64,000 bases of DNA, taken from Odontesthes bonariensis (Eukaryota > Chordata > Actinopteri > Atheriniformes > Atherinopsidae). The stretch lies in NCBI RefSeq assembly GCF_027942865.1, contig NC_134510.1, positions 26,281,209-26,345,208 on the forward strand, given 5' to 3'. Every line of letters starts with the position of its first letter. Within the stretch, counting starts at the first letter, position 1. Position numbers and translations under genes: made by a program. The notes under the pieces were generated by a model. That model was not told where the DNA came from and did no database searches. It saw only the letters and a list, made by a program, of their open reading frames with translations. Positions 12,650 through 24,158 of the stretch are shown here, in pieces.

Positions 12650-14984
12650 ACAGTGTTAGGAGAGGTGTTTTAGGGCCAGTTCCATGAAGCACCTGTGAAT
12701 GGTGAAGGAGACCAGTTACCGGATCTTTGGCAGAGGAATGTTGTCCCATTCTGGTCTGATTTAGAATTATAGCTTCTCAACAGTCTTGGCTTAGCCTGAT
12801 AAACCAGCCTAAATGGATTGGATGTCTAATTTAGTCTGGCACCGATCAATGGATACAACGGAACATTGTTGATGAGCACAACCCGTTGTCTTTCAAACCG
12901 CGTCTGTGCCTATAGGCCAACGCTCTGACCAATCAGCGCAACTGACTGTGACGTAGTAAGCGCGACAGAAAGCTTTGGTGGGAGGGGACTCTTCCAAAAC
13001 TGATGCCAAGCACAGATTCTATAATAGGACAGATACGCCACTCACGGTGCATTTCCGGTTTCCAACGAGGCGATTTTGGTTGCAGTTCCACCCTCTTTCC
13101 ACGTGGGGCGCCCAATTTTGGAGACCAGAATGAATGGAGTCCTATGGAGCTATACGCCCTTTCGTGCCCTTATCTCAAGATATAATTTTTTCTCTAGTAA
13201 TTCGAATGTTGTTTTCGAAAGAGGGTGTTTAGAAAATACCCATGGCTGAGTTTTAGATTTTTAGAGCCACTCATTTGCTTAAAAAAAGGATTTGAAGTGT
13301 ATATGACGTCATACATAGCTGGTCGACCAGCTGTCATTAGCACAATGCTAGCGCGTTGTGGACAACAAGAAGCCAACCAGTAAGAAATCAAAGGGATATA
13401 TGTACTCGTTCAGTTGATTTTTTACTTGAAACCCATGTTGAGCTCTCAGAAACTACATTCAAATCTGAGCGCTCTTGAGGAGACTTAGGTGAAACTGACC
13501 ATTTGTAGCATCTAGCTCCATTGGGCCCCATTCATTCTGGTCTCCACCGACGCTCCCAGTGGAATTCTGGTGGAACTGCAGCCAAAAAGCCGGTACAATG
13601 GGGCTTAATAGAGAGTGGCAAGGCTGTTCGTTATAATGGCTGTGTGCCAAGGCTGAATCAAACGAGCACTGTTCCATTGCCGCCGCCATCTTTCTTGTTG
13701 TGCTTTCGCTTGTCTATGTTCGCTTCCACTGCCCAACGTCGCACTGCTCTGTCGTCACTCCCTCAGAACCCTCTGGCCCGCCCGCGTTGATTCAAAACAC
13801 ATCTCTGCGTTGTGATTGGTTTAGTTGCCATCTGCCAGATTCAGGGCAGTATTTTCAAAATGACAAGTGGATCGAGGCCAGACCCAACCGCAGGCAAAAC
13901 ATTTTGCCGTCCAGCAGTTGGCGCTGGTTTTCCAGGCTAGTCTTGGCTCTCTTCTCTGTCGTGTTTTGCGTTTTATTTTGTATCAAATGTTTTTAGTTGG
14001 TGAAAGGTCTGTACTGCAGGCAGCTCAGTCCAGCACACAGAATCTTCTACTGTAAAGCCAGGCTATTGTGAGAGATGCAGTATGTGGTTTAGCGTTGTCT
14101 TACTGAAATATGCAAGGCCTTCCCTGGAAAAGATATCATCTTGATCGGATCACGTGTTGCCTTAGAACCTGTGTGGCTTTTGAACTGAGTGCTGATAACA
14201 GGCTGGAAGGTCCCGCTCCTTTTCAGACTGAAGGATGCTGTGTTCATGATGATTCATCTGACCACGGAACAGTTTTTCACTTTGCCTCAGTCCATTTTAA
14301 ATGAGCTTTGGTCCAAAGAATCCAGAGGTTTCTAGATCATGTTCACATGAGGCTTCTTCTTTGCATGATAGAGCTTTAACCTGCATTTGTGGATGAAACG
14401 GTGAGCTGTGTTTAAAGACAAAGATTTCTGGAGGTGTTCCCGAGCCCATGCAGTGATTTCCAGGACAGAATCATGTCTGTTTTTAATGCAGTCCTGCCTG
14501 AGGGCCTGAAGATCACTGACACGCAGTATTGACTTTTTGTCGATGTCTGTTACACACAGAGCTGTCTCCAGCTTCCCTCAAGCTTTTGATATGATGTACT
14601 GTTGATAATTCAAAGTTTTCACAATTTTACACTGATGAACATTATTCTGAAATTGCTCCATGATTTGTAGAGGCAGTCTTTTACACATTGCTGAAACATA
14701 GCAGTTAACCTAATTAGCTGCAACATGTTCCTCCAGCTGTTTCTTTTCAGTACTTCTTGCTTTTTCTGGCATTTTCTTGCCCCCTTTCCAACTTTTTTGA
14801 GAGGTTTTGCTGTCATTAATCAAGATGACCTCAATTTTTTCATGAAACAGTAAGATGTCACATTTTCACCATTTAATAATATTAATAATTTTCTATGTTT
14901 GTCTTTGAGATTTACAAACCATTGCATTCTGTTGCATTCATGTACATTTCACACAGTGTCCCAACCTTTTGGGAACTTGGGTTG
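12650..14984 (-). mobile_element. Tc1/mariner-like element, minus orientation, split by an insertion
   Basis: The same Tc1-like family runs in the opposite orientation. Antisense transposase sequence occupies about 12650-12790 and resumes at 13948. It continues to about 14600, followed by a long terminal repeat ending in GTGTCCCAACCTTTTGGGAA near 14957-14976. The gap between the two halves is exactly filled by the hAT-like element at 12791-13939, and the flanking halves read seamlessly when that element is removed. The coding frame is degenerate. Confidence 0.75.
12791..13939. mobile_element. hAT-like non-autonomous foldback element
   Basis: The 1149-bp insertion is bounded by TTAGCCTGATAAACCAGC on the left and the inverse of TAGCCTGGAAAACCAGC on the right. 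A perfect 8-bp duplication, GTCTTGGC, lies at 12783-12790 and 13940-13947. An 8-bp duplication is typical of hAT elements. Long internal inverted repeats are visible. For example, GGAGACCAGAATGAATGG at 13120-13137 has its reverse complement at 13528-13545, and the segment at 13074-13092 is inverted near 13569-13587. No transposase frame is present, so it would depend on a partner element. Confidence 0.8.
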
Positions 14985-14989
14985 TTTCT

Positions 14990-16350
14990 TGCTAAAGGAT
15001 TGTTTTCACGTGTGTAGTCTGGCTTTAAAAGGTTATGATTAAAAAAGAAACAGTTGATATAAGTGGGAGCAACACTAAACATCTGTCGTGGACTTTTATG
15101 ATATCAAACTTTGTATGTTCTTACAATTTCTACATTACTGGCTCACTTCTTAATAGCAAGACAAGAACATTTTACGAAAGTCAGTGTAGATATCACTAGA
15201 GGTCTGGTCGTATTTTTCTCAGGAAGGTTCCAAATTGAATTAAATGACCCAGAAATACTTAAGTATCTCAGCCATGATAAGAGCTTGTTGAAATCTCTTA
15301 ATGCTAAGGAAAGGAGCTTAAGTGCTTCCTTAATTATCTCCTTTAGCTTGGGAAACACTGGACCATCCAGATAGAAAGGAGATAATTCCATGTCATAATT
15401 CCCAGTGCGAAACTTTTGAAGCAGCTCTCAGTTACATTTATCCTGATGTGGACGGGAGGGTGAGAATAAACAGCTTGCAACAATAATGTTTCACTTTTGA
15501 GCATTTTTCTTTCCTTTTTAAATCATGAACCTTGCTGATAAAGTAACATTTTATCCGTCATCAAAGTAATATGATATACAGTAAATGATAAAGCCTCTGC
15601 GTATGTGATAAGATTACATTAGCCAAAGTATACAAAGCACTTTTTGTAGAACATTGATTGAACATCTGTAGTTTCAGTGCGGCAGACCAACATCACAGTT
15701 TAGTGTAAACATGGTCAGATTTTCATTGCAGCTCAGTCGTCTTTTCCTAAGTTCTTAAGAATTTGAATTTTACCTTAATTCTTTCCTTAACCCAATGACC
15801 TGTTCCAATAAGGTCAAGGAAAGCAGCTTAGGAAGAGACTGTTAAAATTGGCTTTGTTCTTAGACATTATAAATGAAATAGTCTCTGTACTCTGTACTTT
15901 TCCATGCAGGAATGGGAAGACAAAACAATTGGGAAAGCCTGGGAAAGCAAGGGCAGATTCACACACACACATTGTTTGGCTGATCCAGAGAATATAACGA
16001 AGCATGTTGAACCTACTCATGTCCAATCATACTCGGTCGAGTGTGAGTCCAACCTATGAGGCTATAAATGCGAACGATACCCGGAAATCGAAGCTCAGTC
16101 TGATGGATTTCCTGTGGGAGCTCTGTTCCCCTGAGTCCAGCGCTGATATGCTTTGACATGTGACCACCAATAAACACTTTATTTTGCTTGAGATTCCTCC
16201 GGCTTGTTCTTGAGCTGCCATTGAAATAATCGATCTAACAAGACTATAGTAGGTCTTTTCTTTACTATCCGTCTGAACCCTGTGTACTACACTCATGTTA
16301 TTCCTTCTCAACCGCTTATATTTTTGTTGTCTCGACACTATTTCACCTTC
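14990..16350. other. Intergenic / kel 5' region, no gene recognised
   Basis: No coding exon is supported. The kel first exon with its start codon should be here or further upstream, because the first kel exon I can place is open but has no suitable ATG. A TATAAATG sequence at about 16063-16070 and an AATAAA near 16170 lie in a roughly 200-bp LTR-like block that lacks flanking repeats. Confidence 0.35.
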
Positions 16351-16376
16351 AGCTAATAGTCCAGTCATTGTCACAG

Positions 16377-19300
16377 CCCGAACCTGAGAGGGAGCTTCAG
16401 CCTCAGCCACAGCAGCAACTATTAGAGTCAAACCTCGAGCACCAAGTGAAGCCAGTGTGGATAAAGCATCAAAGGCTTCTCCTCTTCCTTTTGGGATTCT
16501 CTTTATGTTCCGCCATTCTGGGACTGATCTACTACATGCACCACAATCTCCATACTGAGAGCAATAACAATGCCACTCCTGGTAGGCCTTTAGAGAAATG
16601 CAACAATATTAGACATTACATGTGGAATTTTGCCTTTCTATCCAACTCTTCTCTCACTCTTTCCCGTAGTGACTCCGTGTCTCTCTCCAGCCTGTCAGTG
16701 GGCCGCAGCCCGTCTGTCCATGTCCACTGATCCTTTCACACAGCCCTGTGATTACTTCATGTTCACATGTGGAGCAGACAGACTTTCAGCAGAGGGCGGA
16801 GGAAGATATAGAGGTCAGGACATACCTGGACATCCGCAAAACCAGATGGAAAAGAGACTAAATGAAGAGAGAGAACGCAGAAGACCGACAGAGTTACTGA
16901 GCCGGAAAGCTGTGCTGCTGCAGTATCTAAGAAAGATTTTAGGTAGGAACCTGTCCATTCTGTTTTTTTTTAATATGCGAGTCCACTTGTACCTGATAAA
17001 TTATTTGAACTGTCTATGTCAGGTCTAACAGCTGATGGTAGAAGTCAATATGAAAACCAGACCACAAGCTTTTGAGAACTGTAGAACTGGAGGACGTGAT
17101 ACAAATTAATAGTAATAATAATAGTGATAATAAATAAATCAATTTGCAGCTTTTAAAGGGTCCTAAAGCTCCCATCATAGTCAAATTAAATTTCTTATTA
17201 GGAACCACCACAAGACTTTCTAGATCTGAGTGCCTAGACAAACTAAGAAACCATAAACAGGGGTTTTGAGCAGATGATGCAAAGCAATTTTCTGGAGATG
17301 GAAGACGTTTACAGAAAGATAATCAGGCCTTATTGTAGAATGGCCAGATAGAAGCCATTCCTCCCTAAAAGACACATAACAACCAGCTGGAAAATTCAAC
17401 AAGAAGGAACGCTGTAGTTCTTTCAGTGTTAACACATCCCACGGAAAATAGTCAGGTATAGAGGAACGGAAAAAAACGTCTGGCTCCCTGGAAGCAATAT
17501 AATAAAAAATGAAAACACTGTTACACAGTACTGTCACCTTTTTCCCAAATGATGTGTGCAGACGAAACCAGAGACTGAGCATCACCTTATTAGTACTGTC
17601 CCTGCAAACATGGTGATATTCTGTGGTGATATTTTTCCAGAGCAGGAGCTAGGAGATTAGGGTACAATGGATACAGAAAAATATAGAGTAACTTTGAGGA
17701 AAAACCCTCCAGATTACTTGGGACATAGATTTATATTTCAGCAGTAACCCAAAGAAAAACACCAGGAAAACTGATCTAAATTGTGTTTCTGTATCTCTGT
17801 GTTAGAGACAGATGACAGTTTGGGTAGTTCAGCTGTGCAGAAGACTAAAGAATTTTACCATTCCTGCTTGGACGCAAGATCTATAGAAGCCGCAGGAGCA
17901 GAACCCTTCCTCACACTCATCCAGAAGGTATGATGATGATTGTTACCCTGTATAAGAAGGTTTTTGGCTGATTGTTCCCAAAACAGGCCATTAAATGCTC
18001 CCTTTCTGCAACATTATGGTAGTTAGTTAGAATTAGGTAGTTGCCCCTTTGTTTCTATAGTTAAAGATACAAATAACCACAAGAGAAAAGAAATCAGTGG
18101 AAAATTACTTTCCTAAACATGTATCATCGATATTTAATGGCTGCAAATTCTCAAATGTGAAAACTTTTGGATTTTCTTCATCTTACGAGACAAGCAACTC
18201 ATCAGTTTAAAGACACCACCTTGGAAGGAGGTTATTCTTGTAAAAGAAAACTGTTGTTTGTTGTTGTAGGCCTTCTGTGTTCAGGCAAAAAAAATACTCC
18301 AAATGACTCTCATTTACTTCACACTGCTCACTGTCTACTTCTACTGGACTACAGAGGTCCTACAGAATAGAAATATGCAGTTTCCAGGAGATATGCTCAC
18401 TAGCAGGCGATGCAGCTGGTATGTGGCTGTCCTCCATGACAGACAGATGCATATGAGGAGAAAGGAGACTGACTAAGAAAGTCCCATAGCTGCGCTGATC
18501 AGTCTCATCAGCCACTACTCCCCAAACCACTCTGTGACCAAAACCATACCCCACCACCAGAGTTATAGTCATTTTATTTTTATTTTTTTTTAATTTTGCT
18601 GTATTTGCTGTCTCCTTTCTGCATATAGCTGGGGGGTTGGGCAGTATCAGGGCAGTGGAATAAGACTGATTTCAACTCCACCCTTGGTTTGCTAATGAGA
18701 GACTTCGCCACTTTTCCATTCTTCAACCTCTATGTGGGCAAAGGCCCAAATGAAACTGCCCATGGGACGACCAAAAGATACATACAGGCCAGTTCCAACA
18801 AGGATATGATGTGATGATAATGATACGATGAAAGTAGCAAATAAGCTTTGTGTCATGACTTCAACTCATGTAATCTCTTAACAACAGATTGATCAGCCAG
18901 AACTGCTGATCCCAATTGAATGGAACAGCAAGACACAGAAGTCTGAGGCTAAGACGGAGGTTGATAATCCCTGCTGATGACAGAAATATCGTACAACATC
19001 ATTCATGCATGAAACTAACAGTAGTGTGTTTTCTGTATTCAGACTCTACGTCCCTTCTTGGCATCATGTCAGAGGTACCTGGCCCTCCTGGGATCCCCGC
19101 AGAGCAGAAGCATGATCCATGTGGGCATGTTCATCTCTTTGTCCTCTGAGCTTGCCGTAGCAGCTTCACCTCTGCACTATCGTCTGGCGAAAGGACAGCT
19201 CCATCAGCGCATGACCATCAAAGAACTTCAGGTACGGCGAATTCTCATACTGTCAAGTGTATGCTGGGGCAAGTTTGGGTTTCATACTCAACTTTGGCTT

Positions 19301-22300
19301 AGTATTGTGTCTATACTTACACTTACTGGGTCTGAATTCCCTCTAACATGTTCTTTTGTACATGAACGATCCACCAGAGGCAGGCCCCTGCCATCGATTG
19401 GTTGGGCTGTCTGCAGGCTTCTTTCCATCCACTGTCCCTCAGTGAAGACGATCATGTCCTCCTACATAACCTACCCTACATTGTTCAAATGTCCCGCATC
19501 ATTAACAAGTGGCTGAATAAGCACGAGCTGAGCAGGAGGTACTGTAAAGTCATTAAAAGGTGAAGATCAACTATCCACAAACCTTTTTGTTTTTCCTTTT
19601 TGATCCTTTCCTGTCATGTGGTTCTCCTCAGTGGTCCCCTTCATACGTATATGGTCCTCAATCTGCTGCACACCCTCATGCCTGCCATGGACTCCAGATT
19701 TTCTGAAACAGCCAGGAATTTTTCCGTGGCTTTGGGTAACGCTGACGAGGTCAGTCAATGCCATGACATTCAAACACTAGAATTTAAAAAAGAAAAACAA
19801 ACAGACCTGCACATTGATTTGTTGGAGTCTCATTTGACTGTGGGGCTTTTCAGCAGCGAGTTCCTCGCTGGAAATACTGTGTGCTGGAGACTGAGAGGGG
19901 ATTTGACTCAGTCCTCACACACCTTCTTAGTGAGAGGACCGCGCACACAGAGGTGAGGGAACGCCACGACACGTAACTAATTCAATATGTAGAGATTGGA
20001 GTTTAAGTCTGTTAAAGTGCTTCAGTCTTCAACAGGCAGAGAAGATGATCGCAGACGTCTTCTCCTCCTTCAAATCCAAATTACATGAGCTCAAGTGGAT
20101 AGATCGGAAGTCTTTTCGGCTCGTCATGAAAAAGGTAAAGTTTAAAAAAAAAAAAAAGATTTCCATTTATTCATAACCACCTTTGTTCTGTTTCATATCA
20201 GCTATGGCTTGTCTCTCTCTTCAGGTTTACTCTTTGATTCCAAGACTATGGACTTCAGTGGAAATCTCTGATGCAGACGAGCTTGATCTGCTTTTATCCG
20301 AGGTACCTGCAGACTGTTCGCAGATGATAAAAACCTTTCTCAACACAACTTTTTGTAATATTCTGTAGTTGGTCTAAACCAGCTGATAAATTTGAACAGA
20401 TTATGAATCTATTATGTGTCTTTTGTTATAAGGCTGGTAATTTGATGCTGTCAGAAATGATTAAACACCTCTGATCCTACAATCTGTTTGACTTCAGGTG
20501 ACAGTCAGCACTCACAGCTATTTCTCCAACTACATCCAGCTGCTGTCCCTGTGGCAAAAGAGACGCAGTAAACTCTTGACTACTCAGAGCGAGGCTGCTG
20601 ATGTGTAAGTGTCATGACTGACATATAAAGCTGACAGATCCTGGATAACGGTCTTAGACCTTCAATAATCCTCTCACATTTCTTTCAGTCTGTCTGTCAC
20701 ACCGTTTCTTCTGGGTAATGAGCTCCTCTTTCCCATGGGAATGTTCATCCCTCCTCTTTTCCATCCCTCCTATCCAAAGTAAGATACGCACAGAGAGAAG
20801 AAGTATTCATTGTTTTTACAATGATCTGCATAAAATAAAGATTACAGTTCATGGCTTTTTCTCAAACAGAGCCTTGAATTATGGCGCAGCGGGTTTTCTT
20901 ATCGCCAAAGACATCTTCCATCTGCTCGTGCCTGAGAGTAAGCAAGATCAACATTTATCCACTCATACACGTGTCTTTATCATTATGTCCATTATTAGGT
21001 CTGAAAATGTGGACACTGACAGCACTTTATGTCAGGCATTTACCAGACAAACTAAAATTGTGGTAATTAAGTGCCTCAGCTTTGATTTGAGGATACTTAG
21101 AGTTGAGGTATTACTCCTTAAATCAACGCTAGAGAAGTTTGTGAACCGTACATCTACGTGCTGGCTCATTCTGAAATACAATTACTTTTGTTCTGCATAT
21201 TCCCAGACCTCAAACTGCCTTAGAGCACCTGAGATACCAAAGTTTGTGACTTTTGGGCTTTTGATGTGGCTTTCTGTGGCCTCTTACATGGCAACAATCA
21301 TGTGCATGGCTGCAGATTTGCAGGGCTCACATTGAGATTTGTTTTTATGAGAGTGGTGTTACATCCCACCGCTGTAGGGGGAGTGAAAAGGGAGAAATTT
21401 TTTTTGTGTTACTTTGGGCATGAATAAAATGTTGTTTTTTAGTACTTTGTTGAGAATCTCTTGCAGAAGTGAAGTGAAGTCTGGAATTCATGACCAATAT
21501 AAAAAAAAACACGCCCCCTCCTTTTGTATTGCTTGGGGGTTTAATAAAGCTGTCTTCAATTTGTCCCTCTCCTCAAGTTTTCGGCTAATAAAATGCAGCT
21601 TGAACAAACAGAAATCAGACGACTGACTAAGCAATGACAGAATGTTCCACTTTTTTTCCATAAAAAAACCCAGGATTGCTTTTATAGCACATTTTGGATC
21701 ACTGTCCATCTGTAATTAAAAGCAGGGAGACGTCATCTTTGCTGCATTTGAGTGAATCTGAACTGACAGTAAATTCTGATACATTTCAGGATTTCAGGTC
21801 TTCTGTCATGTCAATAAACTGTTTGACTCAAAGCGGCTGGAAGCAATGTATGCCAAAATCATCACATTGCATCGTTTTACAGTTGCTGTTTTATGCTTTG
21901 GATCACGAGCTGTTCCAAACCCACTCCAAACTTTTCACTATTTACCATAATGATGCAGGCTGACTTGTATCAAAGTCTGCATCCATCCAGGATCCAAGTC
22001 TAATTTGTCTTTTCTATTCTTCAGGCTCATGAGTGGTTTGCACTTTGGGGTGAAGCCTCTGTTTTGCTCTCATAAGGTTTTCTCTTTATGTCAGAGTTGG
22101 ATAATGATAAGTTATCCACCTGGAAAGTCTTAACTCAGCTGGATTTTGTGAATGGGTTTTCTTCTTCACCATGGAAAATCATCAGTAGATGTCAAGGTCT
22201 TTTTGATGTGACCAAGCTCACCAACGTGAGGGTACCAAAGTGCTAATTTGTTTTGTATCTGCAAACTGAAGATTCTCTGTTTTTGTTTCAGAGGGTTCCC

Positions 22301-23173
22301 TTAAAGGCTTGTTGAGGATTCTCAATAACAACTTTTGGAGTAAATTAAAAACCTTTCTGAGACACGATGAAGAAATAGCTGCTTCTAATTGTTCTTTCCT
22401 AACTTTCCTTGTTCCACGCATTTATAAACCTTCATTTAATTTGGATGTGAATAACCTCAAATTAAAGCTGAATCCACACATTAAACTCATATCTATTATC
22501 TGATTGTAACTTCAACTGATTTTTGGTAATCAGATAAAACAACAAACATTTTGTCAGTGTCCAAAATTCTCTCGTTAATTCACCATCTCGTTATCTGTTT
22601 TGTTATAGTTTATTCTCACAGTGAGACTGTGCGTGCTGTGGGGGAATGTGTGTGGGCTCACTACCTCAGTGTGACTGAAAAAGCAGGCAGGGATGGAGCA
22701 TTCTCGCTTTCAGCACCGCAGCAGCAGGAGGTGTGGGTGCAGTACTCTGCACTGCAGGTGGCACTCCAGGTGAGGAGCCATCCTCAAACTTTAGTGTCTG
22801 TGTGACGGCAGCGTTCAGCTGATATGTTCACATTTTGTCCACTTATTTCCTCAGGCTTATCATCAAAGTCTCAGCCACAGTCCAGGTGACACCTCCCTTT
22901 CAGGGTTGTCACACACTCGTCTCTTTCTCACATCATTTTCTCAGGTAATTCCAATTTCTTCTTTTAAATGTTTTATCTTCTTCCCTTTTAACAACTGACC
23001 CTATGTTTTAATATTTTGGTCTCCAGGTAAACTGTGATGCTGACCCATACCATGAGTCCATGCCCTTGGAGCCCTCCTTCCTAATCGCAGTAATTTGTGC
23101 CAAATCTAACCTGTGCTCTACAAGCCTACAGTGCTCCATTAAACTCCAGGGGAATTCATCACAAACATGCTAA
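16377..23173 (+). CDS. kel: Kell-like M13 family protein, probable pseudopeptidase (5' incomplete)
   Basis: Seventeen coding exons join in frame: 16377-16581, 16670-16942, 17806-17927, 18629-18787, 18888-18959, 19043-19231, 19378-19538, 19632-19749, 19854-19952, 20036-20134, 20225-20302, 20498-20604, 20689-20778, 20870-20937, 22609-22769, 22855-22944 and 23027-23173. They encode about 745 residues, with the start codon in an unseen upstream exon. The first acceptor could be 16376 or 16352. The layout is that of a type II membrane protein: short cytoplasmic tail, hydrophobic segment (LLLFLLGFSLCSAILGL), then a Cys-rich M13 ectodomain (PCLSPAC, QPCDYFMFTCG). Human KEL cleaves big endothelin-3 and is disulphide-linked to XK. 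Here the HExxH site reads KDIFH (20907-20921), the ENxxD region reads EVWVQ (22728-22742), and the NAYY substrate motif and the C-terminal CxxW are not conserved. The rest of the fold aligns well, e.g. YPKALNYGAAG. Inactivity is inferred. Confidence 0.85.
21390..22230 (-). mobile_element. Tc1/mariner-like transposon remnant in a kel intron
   Basis: The remnant lies in the 1.67-kb kel intron 20938-22608. Antisense sequence resembles a teleost Tc1-like transposase in order, with landmarks such as GGATCACTGTCCATCTGTAA near 21698, GGATCACGAGCTGTTCCAAA near 21900 and TCACCATGGAAAATCATCAG near 22168. The frame is broken throughout. Family assignment rests on recalled consensus similarity, and the outer boundaries are approximate. 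Confidence 0.6.
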
Positions 23174-24158
23174 ACAGTCCTCATTAATGGCAAGAAGAAC
23201 TTTGTTTAAGAAACATATTGTGGGGATAGGGATGTTGGAAAACTGCTGTTTAATAAAGTTTATGTATCATAAGTGTACCTAAAGTATCTACAATCCGAAA
23301 ACACGATTTTCGTATTAGCTGTAGTTTTTGTTGTTGTTGTTACGAGACGTCTGCAAATTGCGTTAATTGCACAAGCTGTTTAGTAGGCTATTCATTGAAA
23401 TGGAAAATAAACATTTGAAATGTTGTTTTCATTTTCCTTTTAAGCTGTGGAGGAAGTTCTGAGTATGGAACAGGACAATGTAAAAATCGTCTGCCTGTTT
23501 AGGATGGTGGCTGACCTTGAGGACATATTACATTATTTGATCTCTTTGGCTCTCAAACTTTAACAAACAACAAAAAAGCAGAGAGCGTTTATCTGTGAGG
23601 GAACATGAGCTGAACTGCTGAAACCACTGGTTTAACCTTAACGCATTGTCACCTGTGATTAATCCGTTTTGGTATCAGAAAGTAAGTTCACAAATCAGAA
23701 CAAACTTGTTCTGTTTATTCATACTGATGGAAGAGGTCTCCACCAAATTGAATGGTCCCATCAATGTCATGTAAGGTAGCAAATAGTGGTCCTACACTTT
23801 AATAATACAATTAATGGTGTTTTTTCCCCTTTAATTCATCACTTTTTTTGTCTCTGTCAAAATGTATGTGTGCAGAAACTGTATAAAGTTAAGTATATTT
23901 CATTTCAGTGCACCTCTTGGCAAATCTAGTTGTTTCACTTACCACTGGTAACTTTATAACCTGATTTAAATAAACTGTGATGAAGCCTAATTGTGTGTTC
24001 CATACATGTGTGCTGAACCAGCTGTTACATAGCAACTACAGAACTGTTATTTTTCCAAATATCACTAATATTTAAAATCAAAATTGTTCAAGGTGATTTA
24101 GAGGCGTTTCCCTGTGCAAGATCTTTTCTTGAGATATAAAATAATCTACATCCAAAAA
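23174..24158. other. kel 3' UTR and intergenic spacer
   Basis: An AATAAA at about 23405 is the likely kel polyadenylation signal. The remaining roughly 700 bases before the linker-histone gene are AT-rich, and I see no gene in them. Confidence 0.4.

Noticed and set aside
16042-16240. LTR-like block (TATAAATG, AATAAA, TG start and CA end)
   Set aside because: No flanking duplication, no primer-binding site or internal sequence, and no second copy in the window. Composition alone is too weak to call a solo LTR.
17220-17585. 121-codon antisense open frame in a kel intron
   Set aside because: No recognisable domain and no codon-level conservation can be judged. It is most likely chance or an old unclassified repeat.
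20718-21335. 205-codon open frame
   Set aside because: It overlaps two kel exons in a different frame and runs through introns. The kel exons explain the conserved sequence.
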